From Trichothermofontia sp037445115 (lineage in GTDB: Bacteria > Cyanobacteriota > Cyanobacteriia > B231), in NCBI GenBank assembly GCA_037445115.1, contig JBBILC010000003.1, forward strand, positions 16,812 to 80,811: 64,000 nucleotides of DNA, read 5' to 3'. Below, one piece after another: positions 17,965 to 26,488 of the stretch. Below the pieces are notes generated by a model. It was given only the letters and a program-made list of their open reading frames with translations. It had not been told where the DNA came from and searched no databases. Made by a program: the position numbers and the translations under genes. Each line of letters starts with the position of its first letter. The stretch's first letter is position 1.

Positions 17965-18276
17965 TCAAACCCCTACCTCGGTGAGCAGTACTGTCACGGC
18001 TGCGATCGTCAGTCCTGTTTCTAGGTACTGGGGATGCTCTGGGTTGTAGGGACCCAGGAGGCGATCGATCGCGATAATGTGGGCAGATTCCGGCAACACA
18101 GGGACATCGGGATCGGGGTCCGTCGGTCGAGTCAGGGAACTGGAAAACCCACGAAAGATCACCACTTCTTCAGGTTCTCCGGCAATCTCGGCCCGAACTA
18201 GGAGGACTTCCTGGGGGCGCTTCAGGGTGTACTGTTCCAAGCGACGATCGAACCGAACCTCAGCCATCATTGCCAA
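17965..18276 (-). CDS. Conserved cyanobacterial hypothetical protein (DUF7734-like)
   Basis: The frame gives 103 residues; the start may be at 18267 (MAEVRFDRRLEQYTLKRPQE), making 100. The sequence EVLLVRAEIAGEPEEVVIFRGFSSSLTRPT, followed by DPDVPVLPESAHIIAIDRL, looks like a protein family shared by cyanobacteria and plastids. I recall it as DUF7734 but cannot confirm this. There is no signal peptide, membrane helix or metal motif. It is the last gene of a three-gene minus-strand run with gaps of about 17 bases. Confidence 0.7.
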   Translation of the reverse strand: MAMMAEVRFDRRLEQYTLKRPQEVLLVRAEIAGEPEEVVIFRGFSSSLTRPTDPDPDVPVLPESAHIIAIDRLLGPYNPEHPQYLETGLTIAAVTVLLTEVGV

Positions 18277-18293
18277 CCTACATCATTGCCAAC

Positions 18294-19172
18294 CTAATTA
18301 ACCTGAGCCAACCAACGTTCTAACTCAGCCCGATCGGAAAAATCGAACACAACATCAACCAGTGCTTTCAACTGCTCAACCTCGAGAGCACTCACCGGCG
18401 CTGTTAGACGGGGGGCAAGCTCACCAAACTGACGCGTTAACAAACGCAGCGTTAACGCGATCGCTTCTTCACGCCGTCCTTCCTGGCGTCCTTCCTGGCG
18501 TCCCTTGAGTTCCCCCTCTTGTCGTCCCTTAAGTTCGCCTTCCTGGAAAATTTCTTGATAGATCACCGATTCGCGCATAATTCCCTCCCGGAAAATCTGG
18601 CGGATTAATCCCTTGTCAAATTTTAAGCCTGCCAATAACTGCACATAAGTAGAAACCTGTTGGCGATCCTGTTCTGATTCTAGCTGACGCACTTGTTGAG
18701 CAATTTGGCTAAGCCACTGCTCTGGGTTGGGCTGATCAACCAGAGCGGCAAAGGGGAGTAGGGCTGGATCAGTGAGGAGCGGTTGAGGGTCCTGTTCCCA
18801 TAAACGGAGAACTTGGTAGTGATGCACCGTGTCCTCAACAGCAAAGCACGTTTCAATTACAGTGTCATTGGGGGGCAGTAGCAGCAGGACCGCAACCTGG
18901 GTAATGGGTAGCTGATAGAGTCGGTACAAGCGCACCCAATAGTCCAACATCCGCAGCGGTAAGGGGGGTTTGGACTTGAGTAAGGTTTGGAATTCCAGAT
19001 GCAGGATACGGCTTTGGGTACGCAGCAAGACGACTGCGTCAGCACGGAGAAGTTCGATGCTCAACTCGGTTTTGAGGACGCTCACGCTTTGGGGCGCTCC
19101 ACCGAGAATCCAGGTAGCAATGCGTTCCGGATACTTCTCGGCCAGGAGCTTACAGAGGTTATCAAACGACAT
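18294..19172 (-). CDS. Rpn/PD-(D/E)XK-like protein with DUF4351 tail
   Basis: The 292-residue protein starts MSFDNLCKLLAEKYPE. ELLRADAVVLLRTQSRILHLEFQT resembles the acidic core of the Rpn/YhgA-like PD-(D/E)XK nucleases, with Asp at the first and HLEFQ at the second position. A short charged repeat, EGELKGRQEG, at about 210-230 separates it from a C-terminal DUF4351-like helical region. Proteins of this group are very numerous in cyanobacteria and are often called recombination-promoting nuclease or transposase; they are not known to move themselves. The charged linker is encoded by near-identical short repeats that could slip. Confidence 0.75.
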   Translation of the reverse strand: MSFDNLCKLLAEKYPERIATWILGGAPQSVSVLKTELSIELLRADAVVLLRTQSRILHLEFQTLLKSKPPLPLRMLDYWVRLYRLYQLPITQVAVLLLLPPNDTVIETCFAVEDTVHHYQVLRLWEQDPQPLLTDPALLPFAALVDQPNPEQWLSQIAQQVRQLESEQDRQQVSTYVQLLAGLKFDKGLIRQIFREGIMRESVIYQEIFQEGELKGRQEGELKGRQEGRQEGRREEAIALTLRLLTRQFGELAPRLTAPVSALEVEQLKALVDVVFDFSDRAELERWLAQVN

Positions 19173-19188
19173 GGGACTGAGGCGAGCC

Positions 19189-19785
19189 TTAACTGGTGAC
19201 CGCCGTCCGGCCCTGCTTACCCAACCGGAACATCACAAAGTGGCCCAGGTAGAGGACATAAATCACGAGGCCAACGATGCCCCAAAATCCGAGGAAGGTA
19301 TCGCCACTGTTGGAGAGAAAGACTTCCTTGAAACCCCAAGGGGCATCCAACCAGATGCGACAGGCCGGATTTGTCAGAATCGCATCCTTGCTCATCAGGG
19401 CACAGGGGAGGGACGTGATTTGGAAGAGAGCGCCGACAATGCAGTAGGCTGTAATTCCCCAGCGCCAAGAGGTCAGGGTGAGTTTAAAGGAGTTGTTGGG
19501 CAGGTCGTCGATCTCTTCGTTTAAGTCCGCCCAGAACCAGAGACTAATCGGGATCAGGACTCGTGCCAGAAAGCTGGTGAGGTAGCTGATCGGTAGGGCG
19601 GCAATCATTAACAACACGGTAATGGCCAGGAGACTCGCCACCCGCCAGTAGATGATCAGCAACCGTTGGACAGCCTCGGCGCGTCGCAAGGCCGCCCAAA
19701 TCAGCAAGGCGAGGGGAAAACTCACGGTCACCAAAACAGCAAGGCGATAATCGGTCCAGACGAGGGCGGGTAACCAATCCTGCAT
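19189..19785 (-). CDS. DUF3177 family membrane protein
   Basis: The 198-residue protein has about five hydrophobic segments (near 12-32, 40-70, 75-90, 108-130 and 160-185) and resembles the cyanobacterial DUF3177 family, with motifs WTDYRLAVL and FWADLNEEIDDLP. No function is established. It is first in the minus-strand run that continues with the Rpn-like gene (16-base gap) and the DUF7734-like gene. The stretch between it and crtR holds the divergent promoters. Confidence 0.75.
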   Translation of the reverse strand: MQDWLPALVWTDYRLAVLVTVSFPLALLIWAALRRAEAVQRLLIIYWRVASLLAITVLLMIAALPISYLTSFLARVLIPISLWFWADLNEEIDDLPNNSFKLTLTSWRWGITAYCIVGALFQITSLPCALMSKDAILTNPACRIWLDAPWGFKEVFLSNSGDTFLGFWGIVGLVIYVLYLGHFVMFRLGKQGRTAVTS

Positions 19786-20024
19786 AGTTTCTCTCAGAAT
19801 GATAGGTGGCTATGGACCCGCGATCGCGGATCAATACTTGAAGGCGTATCGCGAATCCGGCCAGGGGATCACTATCCTTATCCCACTTTCGTATCCTATA
19901 CTCTCTAAGGATAAATAACTTTCAAAAAGTTAACGTTTCGTTGTCTCATGGGTCCTCATTGGTGTTGAGGCTCATGGTATGCGCACCCGGTCCACCCAGT
20001 GTAATGAAGTAAGTCTAGTCGAAC

Positions 20025-20966
20025 GTGCAACAGTTGACAGCCACTTGTGAGGATGTGATTACGGAGACGAAGCAACCCCTGACGGTTCCCAGGGAGTTTC
20101 TTGATCCACCCGGTACCGTTAACCCGACGCTGCTGATGTTCCTGGCCGCCGTGGCGATCGCCATTGGTTCAACCGTGGGCTATTGGCGTTGGGGCTGGCC
20201 GGGTTGGTGTTGTTTTTTCCTCAACGTCCTCGCCTTGCATCTAGCCGGAACCGTGATCCACGATGCGTCCCATTTCGCCGCCCATCGGGATCGGGTTATT
20301 AATGCCTGCCTGGGCCATGGCAGCGCCCTGCTGTTGGGCTTTTCCTTCCCAGTGTTCACGCGGGTCCACATGCAACACCACGCCCATGTGAATGATCCCG
20401 AAAACGACCCTGATCACTTTGTCTCGACGGGGGGACCCCTGTGGCTCATTGCCGCTCGGTTTTTCTACCACGAGATCTTCTTCTTCAAACGTCGCCTTTG
20501 GCGCAAGCATGAGTTACTGGAATGGTTCCTGGGACGGCTGGCGGTGGGCCTAATTGTCTATGCGGCGTATCGCTACGACTTCTTGAGCTTTGTGATGAAC
20601 TTCTGGTTCTGTCCAGCGTTGGTGGTGGGGTTGATGTTGGGATTGTTTTTTGATTACTTGCCCCATCGGCCCTTTCAAGAGCGCGATCGCTGGAAGAATG
20701 CCAGGGTGTATCCCAGTCCGGTGCTGAATTTGTTGATCCTAGGCCAAAATTACCACCTAATCCACCACCTGTGGCCGTCGATCCCCTGGTATCGCTACCA
20801 GGCGGCCTACTATGCGACGCAGCCGTTGCTGGATGCCAAGGGCTGTCACCAATCCCTAGGCTTGTGGCGGGGGAAGGATTTCCTCAGCTTTGTCTACGAT
20901 GTGTTTCTGGGGATTCGGTTTCACCATCGGGGGCGCTCGCAGATGCCAGAAAAGACAGATGCCTAA
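20025..20966 (+). CDS. crtR: Beta-carotene hydroxylase
   Basis: The 313-residue membrane di-iron enzyme starts with GTG at 20025. The His boxes of the fatty-acid-desaturase superfamily are present: HDASH, HMQHHAH and HLIHH. The VNDPENDPDHFVSTGGPLW segment is characteristic of CrtR, which hydroxylates beta-ionone rings to make zeaxanthin. Hydrophobic segments flank each His box as expected. It stands alone, divergent from the DUF3177 gene. A dispersed palindromic repeat begins two bases after the stop codon. A second use in myxoxanthophyll synthesis is known for the family but cannot be seen here. Confidence 0.92.
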   Translation: MQQLTATCEDVITETKQPLTVPREFLDPPGTVNPTLLMFLAAVAIAIGSTVGYWRWGWPGWCCFFLNVLALHLAGTVIHDASHFAAHRDRVINACLGHGSALLLGFSFPVFTRVHMQHHAHVNDPENDPDHFVSTGGPLWLIAARFFYHEIFFFKRRLWRKHELLEWFLGRLAVGLIVYAAYRYDFLSFVMNFWFCPALVVGLMLGLFFDYLPHRPFQERDRWKNARVYPSPVLNLLILGQNYHLIHHLWPSIPWYRYQAAYYATQPLLDAKGCHQSLGLWRGKDFLSFVYDVFLGIRFHHRGRSQMPEKTDA

Positions 20967-20967
20967 A

Positions 20968-21072
20968 AACCACTAAGGACACGTTCGCGCAGCGTCTCCC
21001 CCGGGGAAAGGTCACCAAGCGCCACCAAGAATTCCTTTGTGTATCCTTTGTGTTCTTGGTGCCTTGGTGGTT
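20968..21072. repeat. AACCAC-type inverted repeat, copy 1
   Basis: This 105-bp block starts AACCACTAAGGACACG and ends GGTGCCTTGGTGGTT, so the ends are imperfect inverted repeats. Related blocks with different interiors are at 27151-27225 and 46938-47018. It lies between crtR and the convergent txlA. Confidence 0.75.
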
Positions 21073-21086
21073 CGGTTTCAACAGAG

Positions 21087-21671
21087 CTATCCTTTAACCT
21101 GTGCCCCGTGGCTTTGGGGATTGGCCGTATTTTCCCGATCGGGCCTAACGGTGGCATCAAACTCTGAAGTCCGACCCATCGCTTGACTATAGGGCAGCGG
21201 TGTCCCCGCCACCAAAGCCTCCAGGTTGGCGGCGAGAATGGGACGGGGTTGCTCACCAATGCTGGTGGCGATCGCCTCCCCCTGGCGATCGAGAAAGACA
21301 AAATGGGGAATCCCATCCACCCGGTAGTGCAGGACTTCCGGCAACCATTTGCTGTTATCAACATTGAGCATTACGAAATTGACGCGATCGCCGTATTCGG
21401 CTTCCAACGCCTGGATATCTCCGGCCATAGCCTGACAACTAGTACACCAATCGGCATAGAACTCGATTAAGGTGGGCTGTTGATTAGTCAAGGCTACATT
21501 AAGGGGCATCGAGGCCGTCGCCAAGCTGCTCAGGGAGGCGGTTTGGGTTTGAGTGCGCAGTCCCAGGAAGAGGGTAATGCTGAGGACGATCGCGACACCC
21601 ACAATGACAAAATTGCGCAGGCGAGTCATGAGGGCAGGGGGGGGAGGTTCGGGAGTAGGTGAGACAGTCAT
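21087..21671 (-). CDS. txlA: Membrane-anchored thioredoxin-like protein TxlA/HCF164
   Basis: The product has 194 residues: a Pro-rich N-terminus, one membrane anchor (about 17-38), then a thioredoxin domain with active-site WCTSCQ (Cys76, Cys79). VDGIPHFVFLDRQGEAI contains the cis-Pro. TxlA and its plastid counterpart HCF164 face the lumen and deliver reducing power, from CcdA, for cytochrome c maturation. The catalytic motif is intact. No ccdA or ccs gene is adjacent. The C-terminal 40 residues are a low-complexity tail. Confidence 0.9.
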   Translation of the reverse strand: MTVSPTPEPPPPALMTRLRNFVIVGVAIVLSITLFLGLRTQTQTASLSSLATASMPLNVALTNQQPTLIEFYADWCTSCQAMAGDIQALEAEYGDRVNFVMLNVDNSKWLPEVLHYRVDGIPHFVFLDRQGEAIATSIGEQPRPILAANLEALVAGTPLPYSQAMGRTSEFDATVRPDRENTANPQSHGAQVKG

Positions 21672-21757
21672 CGTTCAGGGGCCAAGAATAGTCACTCAGG
21701 ACAATGATCGGGAATTGCGCCATGCGGCCAACTCAAGTGTAACCAGTTAAAAGCGCT

Positions 21758-22264
21758 CTATGGCTCTGCGGGGTCCGCCGAGAGGTTCACCTGGCCCGCA
21801 GTTAGGGCGGTGAGTAACCCTTCACAGGCGTCGAAAAGTAATTCCAGAACATAATTAAAGCCTTCGGGACCGCCATAGTATGGATCGGGAACTTCACGAT
21901 CGCGATGATGCTGACAAAAATCACACATCAGCTTCACCTTATGGTGATAACGTCCCTGGCGATCGCAGGCAAGAATATCCTGGTAGTTGGCCTGATCCAT
22001 GGCCAGAATCCAATCAAATCGTTCAAAATCCGCTACTTGAAACTGGCGTGCCCGCCCCACCAGTTCCAGACCGTAGGCCGCCGCCGCCCGACTCATCCGT
22101 GCATCGGGACAACTCCCCACGTGATAAGCCGATGTGCCTGCTGAATCACAGACGATCGCATCCCCTAACCCGGCTTGTTCCACCAAGTGGCGCATAATAT
22201 TTTCGGCAGTCGGCGATCGGCAGATATTGCCCAGGCAGACAAATAATAGGTTTTGGGGTGTCAT
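21758..22264 (-). CDS. Low-molecular-weight protein-tyrosine phosphatase
   Basis: The start at 22264 (MTPQNLLFVCLGN) gives 168 residues, close to the family's usual length; starts at 22285 or 22348 would add 7 or 28 residues that look unrelated. The P-loop is CLGNICRS, with nucleophile Cys10 and Arg16, and the general acid is Asp127 in DPYYGG. These enzymes dephosphorylate tyrosine, sometimes arginine, and in bacteria often pair with a tyrosine kinase of exopolysaccharide export. No kinase is nearby, so the target is unknown. Confidence 0.92.
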   Translation of the reverse strand: MTPQNLLFVCLGNICRSPTAENIMRHLVEQAGLGDAIVCDSAGTSAYHVGSCPDARMSRAAAAYGLELVGRARQFQVADFERFDWILAMDQANYQDILACDRQGRYHHKVKLMCDFCQHHRDREVPDPYYGGPEGFNYVLELLFDACEGLLTALTAGQVNLSADPAEP

Positions 22265-22466
22265 TTGGGGCCGAGTTACGGACATAGGAACAGTCCCATC
22301 GCGAAAAGACAGTGAAGACAGTATTGTATTAGGCATGGTAATGGCCAAAGTCGTGAGCCACTAGTGCAGCGCCTTGCTAAAGTTCTGCAAAGTTTGGTGG
22401 GCTGGCTCTAGCCAACAAGGACTAAAGTCGTGACTACCACCGTTGCGCAACGTTATGTTCGCTGGA

Positions 22467-23252
22467 CTAGGGTTGACTACAACAGGGAATGAGGGGTTTC
22501 TGGGCGATCGCGGTCAGTCCTACCTCCTGGAGCAAGGTCATCCACTGCTGGGTCGCGAGACTCGGATCACTATGGTGTAGCTCGACGGTACTTTGCAGCG
22601 CCTCATACCATATCCCGGCTTGATCAAATAAGGCGGGCTTGCGGGCGGGCTGGGCCGTTGCCAACTGTTGGGACAGGTCAGGGCTGGGTTGTACCCGTTG
22701 TACGACCCCAGTGACCACTAAGTCCCGTTCGCGATCGCTCGGATCACAGATTAGCCGAAACTGCCATTGGTAGAGGCGATCGACCTCTAGAGGGGCTTGT
22801 TCAGTGGGTAAGCTAACCGCAATAATCCCTGGCGTTTTGGCCACAGTCACGGTATGGCGATAGAGGGATTTCCCGCTGTCCAAATCCCGGAGTTGTAATT
22901 CTGCCTGATGTTCAGCACTGGTTGGAATATAAAAATACAGCGTGGGATAGGGTGAGATCGTGCGACCACTACTGCCCTCCGGCATGAGGGCGGTTAACCG
23001 CTGGGCATCTGCTGTCAGGCAACTTCCCCGCGTCGCCCCCCCCTCGCGGTTACCCGGTGCCCGCAGGTTAGCGATCGGGAAGCGGCTTTTCGTCCCACTG
23101 CTGGTGCCCGATGGGGCCGTTGCTGCGATCGGACGCATCGATGTGTCGGGAGATTGGGCCATAGCCACCGGAAGGTTGCCTCCCAGCAGGGCAAGATCCA
23201 GTAATAGGCAGGCGGATATCTGCGTGAAGCTAGAGAATATGAACCGTTTCAT
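22467..23252 (-). CDS. DUF928 family secreted protein (copy 2)
   Basis: The start is set at 23252 (MKRFIFSS), giving 261 residues with a signal peptide ending near AMAQ; the frame continues to 23273. The DUF928 core is visible in LRAPGNREGGATRGSC, LMPEGSSGRTISPYPTLYFYIP, and the C-terminal QAGIWYEALQ region. It shares layout with copy 1 at 3155-4036, including the PGN-EG-A-RG-C segment. DUF928 genes commonly sit beside CHASE2 genes in cyanobacteria, as here, where the two are divergent with a 0.6 kb gap. The role is unknown; the C-terminal part ends CCSQP. Confidence 0.82.
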   Translation of the reverse strand: MKRFIFSSFTQISACLLLDLALLGGNLPVAMAQSPDTSMRPIAATAPSGTSSGTKSRFPIANLRAPGNREGGATRGSCLTADAQRLTALMPEGSSGRTISPYPTLYFYIPTSAEHQAELQLRDLDSGKSLYRHTVTVAKTPGIIAVSLPTEQAPLEVDRLYQWQFRLICDPSDRERDLVVTGVVQRVQPSPDLSQQLATAQPARKPALFDQAGIWYEALQSTVELHHSDPSLATQQWMTLLQEVGLTAIAQKPLIPCCSQP

Positions 23253-23844
23253 AGGGTTTGCCACGTAAGACAATTGGACCTGTCAGAAAATAGGAATAGG
23301 ACCGTATGCAACTAAATCCTAACGAATGCCCCTAATGATCAAGTGAAGTCGTTGCCAGTGCGGCTCTCGGCCCCAAAGAACGATCCATCGTTTGGGGCTA
23401 CTTTCCGGATTAACAAGACTGCGCCTAGGGAAGCTGTCATCAAGGCGATCAAATCATTGATAACCCAATCGCCTGTCGAAGACGCTTCGTCTGCCCCAAG
23501 GGACTGAACTCAAACCCGGCAAGTTCCCTGGAACCGCGATCCACTGACGCCGGGACAGTGCTTTCAGAAAAAATACAAGCGCATTCCTACCCCAAGCCAT
23601 GTCAACTTCACCAAGCTCCATAGTTATCATCCAGGTTAGGGAGCGGTCGCGCCTAAAATTGGGGAAGATCAGTTGGGAGCAGACACGGCGCGATGTAGCT
23701 CCATTCGCGTGCCGGAATAACAGTACACCTAATCTAATCATTTGCATAAGACGGCCAACTGCTAGAGACTCTATCGTAAAAGCCCCGGCTTGACAGGGTA
23801 TCCCTCGATCGGGCGAATCGTTTCTCACCTCCTAGGGCAGATCT
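23253..23844. other. Divergent intergenic region with a strong hairpin
   Basis: The gap between the DUF928 and CHASE2 genes should hold promoters for both. A strong inverted repeat lies at 23370-23398, GCCCCAAA...TTTGGGGC with further pairing inside. No T-run follows, so it is not a typical terminator. A 124-codon frame on the minus strand does not look like a real protein. Confidence 0.5.
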
Positions 23845-25641
23845 ATGCACTTTCCTCTGTTAGCTCAAATCCGCCAACGCCTGCGCCATGCAGCTCGTGT
23901 GCCCACTCGCTGGAATCCCCATTTACAAAGCCTGCTCTTGACGGGCCTAGTCGTTACCGGTTTGGTCGTCGGTCTGCGGCAGTTGAGTGGGTTACAGTTT
24001 TTTGAACTATGGGGCTACGACACCCTCATGCGGCTGCGACCGGATGAGGGACCGGATGATCGCTTGCTCGTGGTTGGCATTGATGAGGCCGACCTGCAAG
24101 CCTTACAGCAATTCCCCCTCCATGACCGCACGATCGCCCAATTACTATCCATTTTGGCGAGTTACGAACCGAGTGCGATCGGCTTAGATATCTACCGGGA
24201 CATTCCCCAAGGGACAGGTGGAGATGAGCTGGGGCGCGTCTTTCAGCAGCACAATAATATTTATGCGGTCTGCAAACTTAGTGATGCGGACAATCCCGGT
24301 GTCCCGCCCCACCCCCAGCTCCCCTCCCCACAGATTGGCTTTGCGGATATACCTGTGGACCCCGGTGGCATTTTGCGACGCGGTTTGCTCATCGCTGTCC
24401 CTCCCCCCAGCCAAACCCGCTTGCAAACCACGCGTCTGGACCATGCCTGTAATGACCCGGAAGCCCAACTCTTTTCCCTGGGGATGCAGTTAACCCTACG
24501 GTATCTGGGCGATCGCGGCATTGAACCCCAGGTGACTGCCAATGGCCAGCTTCAGTTTGATACCACGGTGATCAATCGCCTGCAATCACATACGGGTGGT
24601 TATCGGGGGCTGGAGGCAACTGGCTATCAAGTCTTGATTAACTACCGCTCGGCCAAGCGGGCCACCCGCCAGATTACCCTCTCGCAGGTACTACATGGCC
24701 AACTGCCACCGGAATGGGTACGCGATCGCGTCGTTCTGGTGGGCTACACCGCTAGTAGCGCCAAGGATGATTTCTATACCCCCTTCAGTGCGGGCCTACG
24801 TGAAGACCAAAAAATGCCGGGGGTTGTGATCCACGCCCAACTGGTCAGCAGTTTACTCAGTGCGGTCTTGGAACAGCGGCCCTTGATTTGGGTTTGGCCG
24901 GTTTGGGTGGAGTGGCTGTGGATCAGCGGCTGGGCCATGTTAGGCGGGCTAGTGGGCTGGCGGGTGCGTCATCCCGTGGGCTATACCATGCTGAGCATTA
25001 TCGCAATGGGGACATTGGCTGGGGCCTGCTTAGGACTCTTGATCCTGGGTGGCTGGGTACCCCTCATTCCACCTGCCCTAGCCTTTTTAGGCACAGCGGG
25101 TAGCGTGGTCCTAGTCGATCGCTATGGAAAAGCCGTCAGTCAGCAAGTGAAGAAGCTGCTCAAGATTGATATCCAAATTGATCAAAGCAAAAAAGAGCAA
25201 GAAGTTGACACGATTCTCCAGTCGGAAACCTTCCAAAAGTTGCAACAGCATAAACAAAAGTTGCGTGATCGCCTGACGAATCCCGCCAGCAGCAGCGATA
25301 CCCCGACTCCGGTCACGCCCCTGCCTCATCCCACCGCCGATCACGACGTGGATGACTTGCTACAGGGTCTTGAAGGCAAGCGCGATCGCCTGCGATCACC
25401 CACCCCCCCTCCTGCCAACCCGGAGGCCGCCACGGCAGCGATCGGGGATGAACCCACAACCACCCGACCCAAAAGTCCGGCTACCCCTGCGCCAGAGGCT
25501 ACCCCGTCCCCCAGCCCACAACCCGCTACACCAACGCCCGATGCGATCGCGCCAGCATCAGCCGAAACGGCTAGCGACGACTACTTCAGCCAACTGGCCC
25601 AGCGCGGCAAGCGCCTGAAAAAGTCTGACCCCGATGCCTAG
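23845..25641 (+). CDS. CHASE2 domain membrane protein without output domain
   Basis: The 598-residue protein has TM1 (about 28-46), an extracytoplasmic CHASE2 sensor domain (about 50-330, with YDTLMRLRPDEG and IGLDIYRDIPQG), then three hydrophobic segments in about 345-430, the typical CHASE2 layout. A coiled coil rich in Lys and Gln (about 430-475) and a Pro/Ala/Thr-rich tail follow. No kinase, cyclase or GGDEF domain is present, so any output must go through a partner. The start ATG has no clear ribosome-binding site. The neighbour is a DUF928 gene, a common association. Confidence 0.85.
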   Translation: MHFPLLAQIRQRLRHAARVPTRWNPHLQSLLLTGLVVTGLVVGLRQLSGLQFFELWGYDTLMRLRPDEGPDDRLLVVGIDEADLQALQQFPLHDRTIAQLLSILASYEPSAIGLDIYRDIPQGTGGDELGRVFQQHNNIYAVCKLSDADNPGVPPHPQLPSPQIGFADIPVDPGGILRRGLLIAVPPPSQTRLQTTRLDHACNDPEAQLFSLGMQLTLRYLGDRGIEPQVTANGQLQFDTTVINRLQSHTGGYRGLEATGYQVLINYRSAKRATRQITLSQVLHGQLPPEWVRDRVVLVGYTASSAKDDFYTPFSAGLREDQKMPGVVIHAQLVSSLLSAVLEQRPLIWVWPVWVEWLWISGWAMLGGLVGWRVRHPVGYTMLSIIAMGTLAGACLGLLILGGWVPLIPPALAFLGTAGSVVLVDRYGKAVSQQVKKLLKIDIQIDQSKKEQEVDTILQSETFQKLQQHKQKLRDRLTNPASSSDTPTPVTPLPHPTADHDVDDLLQGLEGKRDRLRSPTPPPANPEAATAAIGDEPTTTRPKSPATPAPEATPSPSPQPATPTPDAIAPASAETASDDYFSQLAQRGKRLKKSDPDA

Positions 25642-25819
25642 TCGCTCACCCATGCCGTGCATTTCCTTGGAGGATAGGGGGGTGGGGCCAGGGTGGACTG
25701 GCTGAATTTTGCCGGATCGTCCCGTTACTAGCCAGAATTAACCAGGTATAGCGTCCCGGTAACGGCAGGATTTGGCATAGAAGACCGATCCCGTCTCCCG
25801 TCGCCGGCAAGGAGGATCT

Positions 25820-26185
25820 GTGCAACAGGAAAGGTTTTGGCAACCAGGGCAACTGGCGGGGTTCTTGTTCCTAATGGGTTGGGTGGGGATACCCCTAGGG
25901 GCGTTGGCTTCCAGTGTCCGGGTGCCCCCGTGTCCGAGCATTCGTCCGGGACAGTACGCGATCGTGGTGCTAACCCCCAATGCCGCTCCCCTCGTCGATC
26001 GCATGTTACCTCCAGGGGCCACGGCCCAAATCTGTGCCCTGACCCCGAATATTCGGCAGATCGTCCTACGCATTGGTGACTTTCCCCAACGACAAAACGC
26101 GGCGGGGTTTATGCAACGGATCAAAACCGAGGTCACCCCCGAAGTCGAGTTGCGTGAGGGGCCTGCCAGTACGCGACGAACTTAA
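25820..26185 (+). CDS. Small exported protein of unknown function (possible SPOR-like fold)
   Basis: The GTG start at 25820 is set by GGAGG at 25811-25815, a five-base spacing. The 121-residue product has an N-terminal hydrophobic segment (about 10-31) that is a signal peptide or anchor. The rest reads RPGQYAIVVLTPN ... ICALTPNIRQIVLRIGDFPQRQNAAGFMQRIK, which vaguely resembles a SPOR-type fold (YxVxV, then a Gly-Asp-Phe and helix) that binds peptidoglycan. The resemblance is weak and I do not assign a family. It follows the CHASE2 gene by 180 bases on the same strand. Confidence 0.65.
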   Translation: MQQERFWQPGQLAGFLFLMGWVGIPLGALASSVRVPPCPSIRPGQYAIVVLTPNAAPLVDRMLPPGATAQICALTPNIRQIVLRIGDFPQRQNAAGFMQRIKTEVTPEVELREGPASTRRT

Positions 26186-26488
26186 ACTCCCCCCCAGGGA
26201 AGCGGTTGATCAGGTCCAGGGGTATCCGCAGAGGACCCCAAACCCCAGAACCTGGATCACAGCACTCCATAGGGAGAGCGTTATACTAGGGGCAGGGCCA
26301 CTGGCTTGCCTCGTTTTAGGTTGTCTTTTAAGCGGCCAGATTTAGGCGGCCAGATTTAAGCAGCCAGATTTAAGCAGCCAAGTCGGACCTAGGAGCGCGA
26401 ATAGGCCGACTAACCGCAGCCATCAATGTGAGAAGGGTATACCTAATTTCACTGGAATTCACTGAAATTTACTGGGGATACTTACCAA
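26186..26488. other. Intergenic region with 14-bp direct repeats
   Basis: No gene is visible. Four direct repeats of about 14 bp (GCGGCCAGATTTA-like) lie at 26331-26384. The 3' part should carry the promoter of the peptidoglycan-binding gene. Confidence 0.6.
26331..26384. repeat. 14-bp direct repeats
   Basis: Units at 26331, 26344, 26358 and 26372 follow AGCGGCCAGATTTA with small changes; the last copy is degenerate. They are about 100 bases upstream of the next gene. Confidence 0.8.

Noticed and set aside
18294..19172. Rpn-like gene as an active transposase
   Set aside because: No terminal repeats or target duplication around it; the family name is misleading.
23454..23828. 124-codon frame on the minus strand between DUF928 and CHASE2
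   Set aside because: Mixed composition with no recognisable domain or ribosome-binding site; lies in a promoter region.
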